Source: Comamonas kerstersii (GTDB lineage: Bacteria; Pseudomonadota; Gammaproteobacteria; Burkholderiales; Burkholderiaceae_C). Taken from it: a stretch of 64,000 bases of DNA. Positions 42,982 through 52,003 of the stretch are shown in pieces (the first letter of the stretch is position 1; each line of letters starts with the position of its first letter). The translations under genes were made by a program, and so were the position numbers. The stretch spans positions 1-64,000 of the forward strand of contig NZ_VZOT01000001.1 in the NCBI RefSeq assembly GCF_008801935.1. Direction: 5' to 3'. The notes below the pieces were generated by a model. That model had not been told where the DNA came from. It saw only the letters and a program-made list of their open reading frames with translations, and ran no database searches.

Positions 42982-43000
42982 ATTGATATTTATTCTCATT
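42982..43000. promoter_or_regulatory. Fur box in front of feoA
   Basis: ATTGATATTTATTCTCATT matches the Fur consensus AATGATAATNATTCTCATT at 16 of the 18 fixed positions. It lies directly upstream of feoA and about 85 bp from the second ykgJ gene on the other strand. Iron repression of the feo operon is the simplest reading, and the ykgJ gene could share it. Confidence 0.75.
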
Positions 43001-43082
43001 TTTGACAAGAACATTGAGCGACTCAATCTCGGTTGCAAAAACATACACTTCGCAGGCATCACGCTTTTCTTTGCCCATACCC

Positions 43083-43409
43083 ATGAGTTCCCCCCACCCC
43101 TGCCTGAGCTGCGGTGCCTGCTGTGCATCATTTCGCGTGGACTTTTCCGTGCATGAATCCGAAGAACACGGCGGCCGCGTGCCGCGTGGTTTGATTGAGG
43201 AGGTCAACGACTACACCTGCCGCATGCGGGGCACGGACTACGCCCGCCCGCGCTGTGCAGCACTCATGGGCAAGGTGGGTGAAAAATCCACCTGCGGCAT
43301 CTACGAGTGGCGCCCATCGCCCTGTCGCGAATTTGCCGCAGGCTCAGACGCCTGCAACCGTGTGCGCCTGCGCCACGGGCTGCAGCCTCTGGACAGCGGC
43401 CTGCTGTAA
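43083..43409 (+). CDS. YkgJ-family cysteine cluster protein (second copy)
   Basis: The 108-residue protein is a shorter relative of the protein encoded at 40163. Cys residues 7, 10, 13 and 14 (CLSCGACC) form the first cluster, and STCGIYEWRPSPCREFAAGS forms the second. ATG 43083 is used; the frame extends to 43002 through the feoA promoter and is not homologous there. It is divergent from feoA. Family members are annotated as putative zinc/iron chelators without known activity. Confidence 0.88.
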   Translation: MSSPHPCLSCGACCASFRVDFSVHESEEHGGRVPRGLIEEVNDYTCRMRGTDYARPRCAALMGKVGEKSTCGIYEWRPSPCREFAAGSDACNRVRLRHGLQPLDSGLL

Positions 43410-43549
43410 GACACTGCAGGCAGTGCTGCGCCTTGAGCAGCTGCTCAGCAACGCGCTCTGCATCCCGCAGCGGATCTCCCCGCTGCTGCAACAGAACGCG
43501 CTGCGCGGGATACTAGAGGGTTTCCAATTCGAGAGGACCCTCAGCGCTC

Positions 43550-44908
43550 ATGGCTGACTTCCACGACATTCAACAACGCGAAACCGGTCTGCAGCAGCAC
43601 CTGACCAGCGCCCAGATGGTGATGATTGCCATTGGCGGCGCCGTCGGCACGGGCCTGTTCATGGGCAGCGCCTTTGCCATTGGCTTTGCAGGCCCTGCGG
43701 TTTTGATCAGCTACGCCATTGGCGCATTCATCGCCCTGCTCCTGATCGGGGCGCTCGGTGAGATGACCGTGGCCCACCCCACTTCTGGCTCCTTCGGGGC
43801 CTACGCCGAGTACTACCTGGGCCCCATGGCCGGTTTTGTGCTGCGCTATGCCTACTGGGCGGCGCTGGTGCTGGCCGTAGGCATGGAGGTCACGGCCGTC
43901 GGCATCTACATGGCCTACTGGTTCCCGGATGTACCGCAATGGGTCTGGGTGGCCGTGTTCTCAGCCATGCTCATCGGCCTCAATCTCCGCAGCGTCAAGG
44001 TCTATGGCGCAGCGGAATACGCTTTCTCCGCCATCAAGGTCGCCGCCATCGTGGCCTTTGTGCTGATTGGTGCCTATGTGGTGTTTGGCTCCCACACACC
44101 GGGTATTGGCATTGAAAACTACCAGGCTGGGGGCGGCTTCTGGGCCAAGGGCCTGTCAGGCATGTGGCTGGGCGTGATCGTGGCCATGTTCAGCTATCTG
44201 GGCGTGGAAGCGATTGCCGTGGCAGCGGGTGAAGCCCAGCACCCCCAGAAAGCCGTGCAAAGCGCCATGAAGACCACGGTGCTGCGCCTGGTGCTGTTCT
44301 ATCTGCTGACGCTGGCGCTGATGCTGGCCATCGTGCCCTGGACGGAAGCCGCCACCCAGACCAGCCCCTTTGTGCGCGTGATGGAAATTCTCCACATCCC
44401 CTACGCCGCCGGTGTGCTGAACTTTGTGGTGCTGGTGGCAGCGCTTTCGGCCATGAACAGCCAGCTCTACACCACCTCGCGCATGATGTTCAGCCTGGCA
44501 CGTGCCAACCAGGCACCTGCCACCTTTGGCAAGACCAACCGCCAGGGCGTGCCCGTTTCCGCGATTCTGGTCTCCAGCCTGGGCGCGGCCGTAGCCATGT
44601 TCATCAACGCTTTCTGGCCTGAGCAGTCCTTCATGTGGATGATGTCGATCGCCATGTTCGGCTGCATGTTTGCCTGGTTCATGGTGTTCGTCACCCATCT
44701 GGCCTTCCGCCGCCAGCGTGACCGTGAAGGCGCTGTGAGCAGCTTCCGCATGTGGGGCTTTCCGTGGCTGACGGCCCTGGGTGCACTCCTGATGGGGGCC
44801 GTGCTCATCACCACTGCCTTTACCAAGGAGTTTCGCCTGACGCTGGCCTTTGGCCTGCCATGGCTGGCGCTGCTGAGCGTGATCTACCTGCTGCGCCGCA
44901 AACGATGA
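43550..44908 (+). CDS. APC-superfamily amino acid permease
   Basis: The 452-residue protein has about 12 transmembrane helices. The N-terminal signature MVMIAIGGAVGTGLFMGSA and LGEMTVAHPTSGSFGAYAEY are typical of the AAT group (GabP, AroP, CycA, ProY type). Helix 6 shows YLGVEAIAVAAGEAQHPQKA. It imports an amino acid by proton symport; the substrate is not predictable from the sequence. It stands alone, 140 bp after the second ykgJ gene. Confidence 0.9.
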   Translation: MADFHDIQQRETGLQQHLTSAQMVMIAIGGAVGTGLFMGSAFAIGFAGPAVLISYAIGAFIALLLIGALGEMTVAHPTSGSFGAYAEYYLGPMAGFVLRYAYWAALVLAVGMEVTAVGIYMAYWFPDVPQWVWVAVFSAMLIGLNLRSVKVYGAAEYAFSAIKVAAIVAFVLIGAYVVFGSHTPGIGIENYQAGGGFWAKGLSGMWLGVIVAMFSYLGVEAIAVAAGEAQHPQKAVQSAMKTTVLRLVLFYLLTLALMLAIVPWTEAATQTSPFVRVMEILHIPYAAGVLNFVVLVAALSAMNSQLYTTSRMMFSLARANQAPATFGKTNRQGVPVSAILVSSLGAAVAMFINAFWPEQSFMWMMSIAMFGCMFAWFMVFVTHLAFRRQRDREGAVSSFRMWGFPWLTALGALLMGAVLITTAFTKEFRLTLAFGLPWLALLSVIYLLRRKR

Positions 44909-45006
44909 AGCGGCTGCGGCCGACACATCACTGACATCGTTTTGCCATCACGGCGACACACACGCTGGCGAAGATGCCTGCACTTTCAACTGTGTGTGTC
45001 TCTGTG

Positions 45007-46371
45007 ATGACTTCTTTTCGTTTGACCGTAGCTGCCAGCCTGTGCGCGCTGACCCTGTGCTCTGTCAGCGCCATGGCGCAAACTGTTCCAGCCCATACGG
45101 CCGCTTTGGCTGGTCATGCCATCCTGCCAGCGCTGAGCGTACTGCCTGCCCCTGCCGATGCCCCCGCAGATCTGCGCAGCAGCGGCAAGTTCACGACGAC
45201 TCCACCCACCTATGCACTGGGTACGGTAGAAGGCAAATCTGACGGCCGCCCTACCGGTGTCAAGCTGCCTTTTGACGGCCAGCCCCGCCAAGGCCATTCC
45301 GGCATTGTGCGCATGGACGATGGCTCTTTCTGGATCCTCACGGACAACGGCGCAGGCAACAAAGTGAACTCTCCGGACTTCATGCTGCACCTGAGCCGCT
45401 ACAACGTCGACTTCAAGAGCGGACAGTTCGAGCGACTGGAAACCGTTTTTCTGCACGATCCTGACCGCAAAGTGCCTTTCCGCATCGTCCAGGAAGGAAC
45501 CGAAAAACGCTATCTGACAGGTGCAGACTTTGACCCTGAAAGCGTACAGATCGCCGGTGGACACATCTGGATTGGCGAGGAGTTTGGCCCCTTCCTGATT
45601 CAGGCCGACATGCAGGGCAAGGTGCTGGGCGTGTATGACACGCTGGTGGATGGCAAACCTATTCGCTCCCCCGACCACCCACAGGCACGCACGGCAGGTG
45701 CACCCAATGCCAAGGCACAGGTCTACCCTGTGCGCCGCTCCAAGGGCTTTGAAGGCATGGCCGCCAGCCCCGATGGCAGCAAGCTCTACCCACTGCTCGA
45801 AGGCGCCTTGTGGGACAGTACAACCAATGATCTGGAAAGCCTCAACGGCAAGACCTATCTGCGCGCGCTGGAGTTTGACGTCAAGGGACAGCAATGGACG
45901 GGCCGCGAGTGGAAGTACCCGCTGGAAAGCCCCAGCCACTCCATCGGCGACTTCAACATGATCGATGCCACGACCGCCCTGGTCATCGAGCGTGACGACG
46001 GTGAAGGCACTCCTGACATGGCTTGCCCCGCGGGTGAAAAACGTACGGACTGCTTCGGCAAGCTGCCCCAATTCAAGCGTGTGTACAAGATTGAAATGAG
46101 CGAGGCCAATGTGGGTGGCATGGTGCGCAAGATGGGCTATATCGACCTGCTCAACATCCAGGATCCCAAGCAGCTGGCACGCAAGCCGCTGACCAACGGC
46201 GTGCTGCAGTTCCCGTTCTTCACCATTGAAAACGTGGACATCGTGGACAAGGAGCACATCGTGGTTGGCAATGACAACAATCTGCCCTACAGCTCCAGCC
46301 GCTCACCCAACGTACAGGACGACAATGAACTGGTGCTGCTGAACGTACGCAGCCTGCTGCAAGCCAAGTAA
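45007..46371 (+). CDS. Exported phytase-like esterase (PF13449 family)
   Basis: The protein of about 454 residues belongs to the 'esterase-like activity of phytase' family, a beta-propeller-like fold. A signal peptide is clear from ATG 45007 (RLTVAASLCALTLCSVSAMA). An ATG at 44974 adds 11 residues and cannot be excluded. Motifs are HSGIVRMDDGSFWILTDNG, FEGMAASPDGSKLYPLLEG and NMIDATTALVIERDDGEG. The C-terminal part has FFTIENVDIVDKEHIVVGND. It is probably periplasmic or secreted, and its substrate is unknown. A good terminator follows. Confidence 0.87.
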   Translation: MTSFRLTVAASLCALTLCSVSAMAQTVPAHTAALAGHAILPALSVLPAPADAPADLRSSGKFTTTPPTYALGTVEGKSDGRPTGVKLPFDGQPRQGHSGIVRMDDGSFWILTDNGAGNKVNSPDFMLHLSRYNVDFKSGQFERLETVFLHDPDRKVPFRIVQEGTEKRYLTGADFDPESVQIAGGHIWIGEEFGPFLIQADMQGKVLGVYDTLVDGKPIRSPDHPQARTAGAPNAKAQVYPVRRSKGFEGMAASPDGSKLYPLLEGALWDSTTNDLESLNGKTYLRALEFDVKGQQWTGREWKYPLESPSHSIGDFNMIDATTALVIERDDGEGTPDMACPAGEKRTDCFGKLPQFKRVYKIEMSEANVGGMVRKMGYIDLLNIQDPKQLARKPLTNGVLQFPFFTIENVDIVDKEHIVVGNDNNLPYSSSRSPNVQDDNELVLLNVRSLLQAK

Positions 46372-46394
46372 TTGCGCCAAAGGCATACTGCCAG

Positions 46395-46428
46395 GCCTGT
46401 GGGCACACCAAGCCCACAGGCTTTTTTT
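46395..46428 (+). terminator. Terminator after the phytase-like gene
   Basis: GCCTGTGGGC-ACACCAA-GCCCACAGGC with T7 is a perfect 10-bp stem. It lies just before the kynB start. Confidence 0.9.
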
Positions 46429-46438
46429 CGTAACCGCC

Positions 46439-47074
46439 ATGATGGATCAACGCCAGCTCTGGGATATTTCCGCCCCCGTACACAGTCACAGCCCGGCCTA
46501 CCCCGGCGACACACCTTACCAGCAGGTGTGGGAGGCTCGCATTGGGCCTGAATGCCCGGTCAACCTCAGCACGGTGCGCATGTCACCGCATGTAGGCACG
46601 CATGCGGATGCCCCCTTGCATTACGACACGCAGGGCCAGGCCATGGGAAAGGTAGATCTGCAGCCCTACCTGGGGCGCTGCCGCGTCATCCATGCGATTG
46701 GCTGTGCGCCGCTCATTGAATGGGCGCACATCGCCCATGCCATCACGCCCGATCTGCCGCCACGGGTGCTGGTGCGCACCTGGGCGCAGCAACCCACAGG
46801 CTGGGTCGATGATTTCGCAGGCTTTGCACCAGACACGATTGCACGGCTGGCCGATCTGGGGGTACAGCTCATAGGGCTGGATACACCCAGCGTAGACCCG
46901 CTCACGGCCGCTGGTCTGGACAGCCATCTGCTGGTGCGCGCGCGCAAGCTGCGCATTCTGGAGAACCTGGTGCTCGACGCCGTGCCGGAAGGCGACTATG
47001 AGCTGATCGCCCTGCCACTGAAATGGACACAGGCGGAGGCTTCTCCCGTGCGGGCCGTGCTGCGTGCGCTGTAA
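46439..47074 (+). CDS. kynB: Kynurenine formamidase
   Basis: The 211-residue metal-dependent hydrolase of the cyclase family removes the formyl group from N-formylkynurenine in tryptophan breakdown. The HxGTHxDxPxH metal motif reads H51-V-G-T-H55-A-D57-A-P-L-H61. IGLDTPSVDPL and the C-terminal VPEGDYELIALPLK match KynB. No kynA or kynU gene is adjacent, so other tryptophan genes must lie elsewhere if the pathway is present. An AGCGCT repeat copy follows the stop. Confidence 0.9.
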   Translation: MMDQRQLWDISAPVHSHSPAYPGDTPYQQVWEARIGPECPVNLSTVRMSPHVGTHADAPLHYDTQGQAMGKVDLQPYLGRCRVIHAIGCAPLIEWAHIAHAITPDLPPRVLVRTWAQQPTGWVDDFAGFAPDTIARLADLGVQLIGLDTPSVDPLTAAGLDSHLLVRARKLRILENLVLDAVPEGDYELIALPLKWTQAEASPVRAVLRAL

Positions 47075-47080
47075 AAAACA

Positions 47081-47159
47081 GAGCTGCCAGCGCTTGATAT
47101 TCATAGAATTTCAAATACTTTCTATCTGAAACCCAATCAATACAAGCACAAGCCGCTAT
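47081..47159. repeat. AGCGCT repeat family copy between kynB and ogt
   Basis: GAGCTGCCAGCGCTT (47081-47095) pairs imperfectly with CAAGCACAAGCCGCT (47143-47157). An inner stem ATAGAA (47103-47108) with TTCTAT (47120-47125) is present. It overlaps the last codons of the convergent ogt gene. Confidence 0.65.
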
Positions 47160-47695
47160 TGTTTAAATAGCCTTTCCATTTCCAGCAGCAACTGCTTGCG
47201 CTGCAAGCCCCAGCGGTAGCCACCCAGCCCACCATCGCTGCGCAGCACACGGTGGCAGGGCACCAGCACGGCCAGCGGGTTGGCCGCACAGGCACTGGCT
47301 ACGGCTCGCACGGCCTGCGGCTGCTCCAGATGCTTTGCCACCTGCCCATAGCTACGTGTCTGCCCTGGTGGAATGCTGCGCAGTGCCTTCCAGACCTTGC
47401 GCTGAAACTCCGTACCACCCTGCACATCCAGCGGCACGATGTGCTGCAGGCTGGGGTGGGCCAGAATTTCCAGCACGGTATCGCTCCAGCGGTGCAGCAC
47501 CGGGCCACCCGTGCCCAGTTCTGCCAGCGGGTAACGCTGCTGCAAATCGTCAATCAGGGCGCTTTTGTCATCCCCCAGCAAGACGGCTGCAATGCCGTTG
47601 GGGGTTGCTGCAACCAAGACCTGCCCCAATGCGCAGGCACGCACGGTGTAGTGCAACTGCAGGGGCAAGCTCGCTGGTGGGTGTGATGTACTCAT
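47156..47695 (-). CDS. ogt: Methylated-DNA--[protein]-cysteine S-methyltransferase
   Basis: The 179-residue protein transfers O6-alkyl groups from guanine to its own cysteine. The acceptor Cys147 is in LVPCHRV (PCHR), preceded by RAVASACAANPLAV. The N-terminal Ada regulatory domain is absent, so it is Ogt-like. ATG 47695 is the first convincing start; 12 additional codons reach 47731. The first residues are unusual, with a His/Pro/Ser-rich stretch. It is divergent from the MFS gene. Confidence 0.9.
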   Translation of the reverse strand: MSTSHPPASLPLQLHYTVRACALGQVLVAATPNGIAAVLLGDDKSALIDDLQQRYPLAELGTGGPVLHRWSDTVLEILAHPSLQHIVPLDVQGGTEFQRKVWKALRSIPPGQTRSYGQVAKHLEQPQAVRAVASACAANPLAVLVPCHRVLRSDGGLGGYRWGLQRKQLLLEMERLFKQ

Positions 47696-47802
47696 TCCGT
47701 GCACTCTAGGGCAAGCCGCAGGCTGCGCCAAGTACGAATCTTTACGCCTGCGTGACAGTGCACTCCGACACGCAGCGCTACGCTTGCGGCCAGGAGACCA
47801 CC

Positions 47803-49047
47803 GTGCCCCAAGCTTCCACCACCACCCGCCTGCAGCGCCAGCTCTGGGTCATGCTGCTGGCATTGCTCAGCGGTTTTGCGCTCAGTCAGGCGTTTCGCAC
47901 CATCACCACCATTGTGGCCCATGGGCTGCAGCAGGACTTTGGCATCAGCGCCAGCTCACTCGGCGCGTTTGCCGGGCTGTTCGGCCTGTCCTTTGGTGTG
48001 GTGCAACTGCTCATGGGCATTGGCATGGACTTGTACGGCCTGCGCCGCACGGTGCTCACCGCCTTTCCGTGCGCTGCCTTGGGGGCTGCACTTTCGGCTG
48101 CCGCACCCAGCTACGGCTGGCTGATGCTGGGCCAGCTGCTGATTGGCGTGGGCTGCTCTCCGGCCTTTCTGGCCTGCACCATCTTTATTGCCCGGCACTT
48201 TCCGCTGGAGCGCTTCGCCTTCTTCTCGGGCCTGTCCATGGGCATTGGAGGACTGGGTCTGCTGTTTACCGGCACACCGCTGGCCTGGGTGGTCGAGACC
48301 TATGGCTGGCGCAGCGGCTTCTGGCTGCTGGCCCTGCTGTGCGCGCTGTCATGGCTGCTGATTTTCTGGAAAGTGCATGAGCCAGCACTGCCGCAGGCCA
48401 TGCAGCAGCCGCGTGAATCCTGGGGCCAGGCTTTGCGGCGCATGGCGGAGTTGTTGACCCTGCCCTACACCTGGGGCACGGTGATTCTGGGCATGTCCTG
48501 CTACGCTGCTTTTCTGTCACTGCGCGGCCTGTGGCTTGGCCCCCTGCTGATGGAGCGACACGGCTTCAGCCTGGTCAGCAGTGGCCACGTGGCCTTTGCC
48601 GTGTCGCTGATTTCGCTGTTCACCCCCGCCCTGTTTGGCCGCCTGGACCCCGGCCCCATGACGCGTCGCAAGTGGCTGGCCAGTCTCTCGCTGTGCATGG
48701 CCGGGCTGTTCCTGCTGCTGGCGCTGTGGCACAACGCCAGCGCCAATGTGTGGACCATCGTGGCCATGTCCATGCTCTCGGGCTACGGCCTGCTGCAGTA
48801 CGCCGATGTGCGCGCCTCCTATCCCAGCCACATGACAGGGCGTGCGCTGTCGCTGTTCACCATGTCCATGTTTCTGGGCGTGGCGCTGATGCAGTGGTTC
48901 ACCGGCATCGTCGCGGCCTGGGCCACGCAGCACGGCTGGGAGGCCTATGGCGCCGTGGCCCTGAGCATTGCCTTGTGGCTGGCCTGCGCCTCCACGGCCT
49001 ACCGGCTGCTGCCCAGCTCACCTTTGCTGCACAGCGCACGCATCTGA
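47803..49047 (+). CDS. MFS transporter
   Basis: The 414-residue protein has about 12 helices. The motif-A-like text between helices 2 and 3 is MDLYGLRRTV. GFALSQAFRTITTIVAHGLQ is the first helix, and the second half starts after a hydrophilic loop near 210. The start is uncertain: GTG 47803 has AGGAG six bases upstream, while GTG 47752 also lies in frame. The substrate is unknown. It converges with a FAD-dependent hydroxylase gene, a pair that would suit uptake and oxidation of an aromatic acid. That reading is speculative. Confidence 0.85.
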   Translation: MPQASTTTRLQRQLWVMLLALLSGFALSQAFRTITTIVAHGLQQDFGISASSLGAFAGLFGLSFGVVQLLMGIGMDLYGLRRTVLTAFPCAALGAALSAAAPSYGWLMLGQLLIGVGCSPAFLACTIFIARHFPLERFAFFSGLSMGIGGLGLLFTGTPLAWVVETYGWRSGFWLLALLCALSWLLIFWKVHEPALPQAMQQPRESWGQALRRMAELLTLPYTWGTVILGMSCYAAFLSLRGLWLGPLLMERHGFSLVSSGHVAFAVSLISLFTPALFGRLDPGPMTRRKWLASLSLCMAGLFLLLALWHNASANVWTIVAMSMLSGYGLLQYADVRASYPSHMTGRALSLFTMSMFLGVALMQWFTGIVAAWATQHGWEAYGAVALSIALWLACASTAYRLLPSSPLLHSARI

Positions 49048-49113
49048 AGCAAGCGTCAAAAAGCCTGCCCTCCCAATAGAAGAAAGACGGGCTCGCATTG
49101 GTACAGAGATACT

Positions 49114-50325
49114 TTACAGAATGCTGGCGCTGGAGCCTTCGCCGCTGTAGAGCCAAGGCACATCCATGAGCTTGCCACCCAGCATGCGCATGGACATATC
49201 ACGCCCCCAGCGCACCAGCCCGGTCGCGTGAAAGATGCGCCCGTTGCGAATGGAACGTGCCTGCACACGGGCATTGCGCTCCCAGCGGTTGAGCGCGTAG
49301 CGGCGCAGGCGCAGCTCGACATCCAGGTCATCCATGGCCAGCGCACGCTGCAGCTCAGCGGCATCTTCAATTGCCATACCTGCGCCCTGTGCCAGATAGG
49401 GGCGCATGGGGTGTGCTGCATCGCCAATCAGACCAACCAGACCTCTGGCCATGGCCTCCGGCCCCTGAATCGGCGCACGGTCAGACAGCGGCCACAGGCG
49501 CCACTGCATACCTGCGGCTGGCACGCTGCGAATCAGATCCTGCAGATTGCTGCTGCAGTGCCTGAGCGCCTGCTCCAGCACCTGGGCATTGGCGGCATGG
49601 TCCCAATGCTCCAGATTGTCAGGGCTTGGGCCTTCGATGATGACCACGATATTCATCATCTCGCCACGGCGCACGGGGTAGTGCACGGCATGCATGCCCG
49701 GCCCCAGCCACACGGTCACTTCGTTACTGCGCCAACCCACCGGAATGTCTGTCATGGGCAGCAAGGCACGATAGGCCAGGTGGCCAGAAACGCGCGGACG
49801 GCTGCTGTCGCCCAGCACAGGACCACGCAGCTTGCTCCACACGCCATCGGCCAGCATCAGCGCATCGCCTTCCACGACTTTGTGGGCGGTCGTCCGTATG
49901 GTGGTCACGCGTTCCGTGCCCAGAATCTCGAGCACTTCCTGCCCAGGGTTGATATACACCCCGGCGCGGTCTTTGGCAGCGTTGTAGAGCAGGCTGTGCA
50001 GGTCTGCACGGTGGATGGTCACATAGGCAGCGCCATAGCGCTCCACCATGGACTGCCCCAGTGGTGCACTGGCCAGCACCTGACCGCTGAGCGCACTGCG
50101 AGCCACCAGTTGCTGCGGCAAGGCAGCCACCTGCTGCACGGCCTGGTGCAAGCCCCATGCCTGCAGACGGCGCACCACATTCGGCCCCAGCTGCACCCCT
50201 GCGCCGACCTCCGAAAACGCTGCGGCACGCTCGAACACACGCGCATCCCAGCCCGCATGCGTCGCTCCCAGCGCTGCAGCCATGCCTGCGATGCCTCCGC
50301 CAGCAATCAATACCTGTTTTTTCAT
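49114..50325 (-). CDS. FAD-dependent aromatic hydroxylase (salicylate-hydroxylase-like)
   Basis: The 403-residue class A flavoprotein has GGGIAG (9-14) for FAD binding, a DG-type motif in GDALMLADGVWSKLR and the GD motif GLIGDAAHPMRPYLAQGAGM. This is the PHBH family subgroup that includes salicylate 1-monooxygenase and 6-hydroxynicotinate 3-monooxygenase. ATG 50325 begins the FAD-binding strand; upstream codons to 50508 lack homology. No ring-cleavage gene is adjacent, so the substrate cannot be assigned. It converges with the MFS gene. Confidence 0.87.
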   Translation of the reverse strand: MKKQVLIAGGGIAGMAAALGATHAGWDARVFERAAAFSEVGAGVQLGPNVVRRLQAWGLHQAVQQVAALPQQLVARSALSGQVLASAPLGQSMVERYGAAYVTIHRADLHSLLYNAAKDRAGVYINPGQEVLEILGTERVTTIRTTAHKVVEGDALMLADGVWSKLRGPVLGDSSRPRVSGHLAYRALLPMTDIPVGWRSNEVTVWLGPGMHAVHYPVRRGEMMNIVVIIEGPSPDNLEHWDHAANAQVLEQALRHCSSNLQDLIRSVPAAGMQWRLWPLSDRAPIQGPEAMARGLVGLIGDAAHPMRPYLAQGAGMAIEDAAELQRALAMDDLDVELRLRRYALNRWERNARVQARSIRNGRIFHATGLVRWGRDMSMRMLGGKLMDVPWLYSGEGSSASIL

Positions 50326-50534
50326 ACGCGCTAATTGTGACCCTGAAAAAGCGCAGGTTCGTACTTGCTTCATCTGCACGGCCTGACGTTGCGCAACACT
50401 TGCACGCGACCGAGCTGCTGCATCACACCTGCCCTGACATGCATCAGCCCCGTAGCCAGTGTCGCTCTTGGGCTGTGCATATGCCTGCATGATGCCTACC
50501 TGAAGCAAGCTATCTCAAAAACCATGCATAAAAA

Positions 50535-50553
50535 AACCCGCATGCTGCGGGTT
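50535..50553 (-). terminator. Terminator of the H-NS-family gene
   Basis: On the minus strand AACCCGCA-GCA-TGCGGGTT is followed by a run of six to seven T at about 50534-50530, 14 bp after the gene stop. Confidence 0.85.
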
Positions 50554-50566
50554 GTAGCGGGATTTT

Positions 50567-50860
50567 TTAGATTTCGAACTTGCTGCGGTCCTGGTCCTGA
50601 ATCCATTTAGGAGCCTTGCCACGCCCTGTCCAGGTTTCACCCGTTTCAGGATTTCTGTATTTAGGAGCCACTTTGGAACCTGCCTTGGGCCCTGCATTAC
50701 GGCCACGAGCTGGAGGAAAAACATCGGCCGCCGTCAACCCATACTCATCAATCAAGGTGCGCGCTTTGCTGATTGCCTCTGCCAATTCACGTTTACGCGC
50801 ATCCTGGATTTGTTTTTCCAGTTCTTCACGCTGCTTCAACAGTTCTTTGTAAGAGCTCAT
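50567..50860 (-). CDS. H-NS-family nucleoid protein
   Basis: The 97-residue protein has an N-terminal coiled-coil (about 3-40, SYKELLKQREELEKQIQDAR) and a C-terminal H-NS DNA-binding domain. The latter shows YRNPETGETWTGRGKAPKW, with the RGK motif contacting A+T-rich minor grooves. The linker is Pro/Gly/Lys-rich. It may silence A+T-rich DNA; one such segment lies 5 kb away before the hemerythrin gene. ATG 50860 is used because GGA lies seven bases upstream; the GTG at 50866 is an alternative. Confidence 0.9.
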   Translation of the reverse strand: MSSYKELLKQREELEKQIQDARKRELAEAISKARTLIDEYGLTAADVFPPARGRNAGPKAGSKVAPKYRNPETGETWTGRGKAPKWIQDQDRSKFEI

Positions 50861-51078
50861 CTTCACGTCCTTTCATTTAACGTGTGTGAATGATATCGAC
50901 ATTCAATTTTTAAGACACGGGCATATTTTTATCAAAAATTCAGGCATTTGAAAATATTGCACCAGATCAATCATCGGAACTGCGATCCCGGATTCACCGC
51001 AGCGCTGCCACCAACTGCTGAAGCTCTTACACTGCTACGCATGCTCTTTGGGTTCAGCAAGTTCTGAAAAGGAATAAA

Positions 51079-51927
51079 GTGTCCACTTACTTAATTGGAG
51101 ATATACAAGGCTGCGAAAGTGCCTTCACCCGACTGCTGGAGAAGATCAGCTTCTCCCCAAGCCGGGACACGGTATATCTGCTGGGAGATCTGGTAAACCG
51201 CGGCCCCGCATCTGCCGATGTGCTGCGTCGCTGCATGGCTTTGGGTGACAGTATCAAACCGATACTCGGCAATCATGATTTACATTTGCTCGCCAGCGCT
51301 TATGGCGTGCGCAAACCGGGTAAACGCGATACTTTGCAAAGTATTTTGCAAGCCCCTGATCGTGATGCCTTGCTGCACTGGGTTTCTCAGCAGCCATTGG
51401 TGCGTTATCTGGAAAATAGCCAGGGACAGTCCCTGTTAATGGTGCACGCCGGTGTACTGCCACAATGGACAGTTCATGAAACTTTACATTTAGCCGATGA
51501 AGTGCATCAGCAGGTAAAAGGAGAAAATCTTTCTCAATTCCTGCAACATATGTATGGAAATCTACCCAATAAATGGGATCCACAGCTGACAGGCGCTGAT
51601 CGTCTGCGTGTGATTGTGAATGCCTTAACCCGTATTCGCTTTTGCACACCCGAAGGCGAGATGGATTTTGAAAGCTCTGAATCCGCAGAAGCTGCCCCTG
51701 AAGGATTAATTCCCTGGTTTGAATGCCCGGGCCGCAAAACCGCAGACACGACGATCGCCTTCGGGCACTGGTCTACGCTGGGCCTGATGCAACGCCCCCA
51801 TCTGATGGCGCTGGATACCGGCTGCATCTGGGGTGGCTGCCTGTCTGCCATAGAGCTGGGCAGCGACTTTAACGAGCGCACACTGCACCAGGTCCACTGT
51901 GAGCAGGCACAGAAACCCGGCAAATAA
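51079..51927 (+). CDS. apaH: Symmetrical bis(5'-nucleosyl)-tetraphosphatase
   Basis: The 282-residue metallophosphatase hydrolyses Ap4A to two ADP. The metal motifs are GDIQGC (7-12), LLGDLVNRGP and ILGNHDLHLL. LVNRGP and the C-terminal GCIWGGCLSAIEL are typical of ApaH. The GTG start at 51079 follows AAGGAA (51069-51074). The region carries more A+T than its neighbours, especially around 51330-51600. It ends at a bidirectional terminator shared with rhlE. Confidence 0.94.
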   Translation: MSTYLIGDIQGCESAFTRLLEKISFSPSRDTVYLLGDLVNRGPASADVLRRCMALGDSIKPILGNHDLHLLASAYGVRKPGKRDTLQSILQAPDRDALLHWVSQQPLVRYLENSQGQSLLMVHAGVLPQWTVHETLHLADEVHQQVKGENLSQFLQHMYGNLPNKWDPQLTGADRLRVIVNALTRIRFCTPEGEMDFESSESAEAAPEGLIPWFECPGRKTADTTIAFGHWSTLGLMQRPHLMALDTGCIWGGCLSAIELGSDFNERTLHQVHCEQAQKPGK

Positions 51928-51947
51928 ACCTGCTGGCAACCTCCAGC

Positions 51948-51986
51948 AAAAAAGCCACGTATGTCGAACGCATACGTGGCTTTTTT
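51948..51986. terminator. Bidirectional terminator between apaH and rhlE
   Basis: AAAAAAGCCACGTATG (51948-51963) and CATACGTGGCTTTTTT (51971-51986) form a perfect 16-bp stem with a 7-nt loop, giving T-runs on both strands between the convergent genes. Confidence 0.95.
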
Positions 51987-52003
51987 ATGGTGTGCAGGAT
52001 GCC

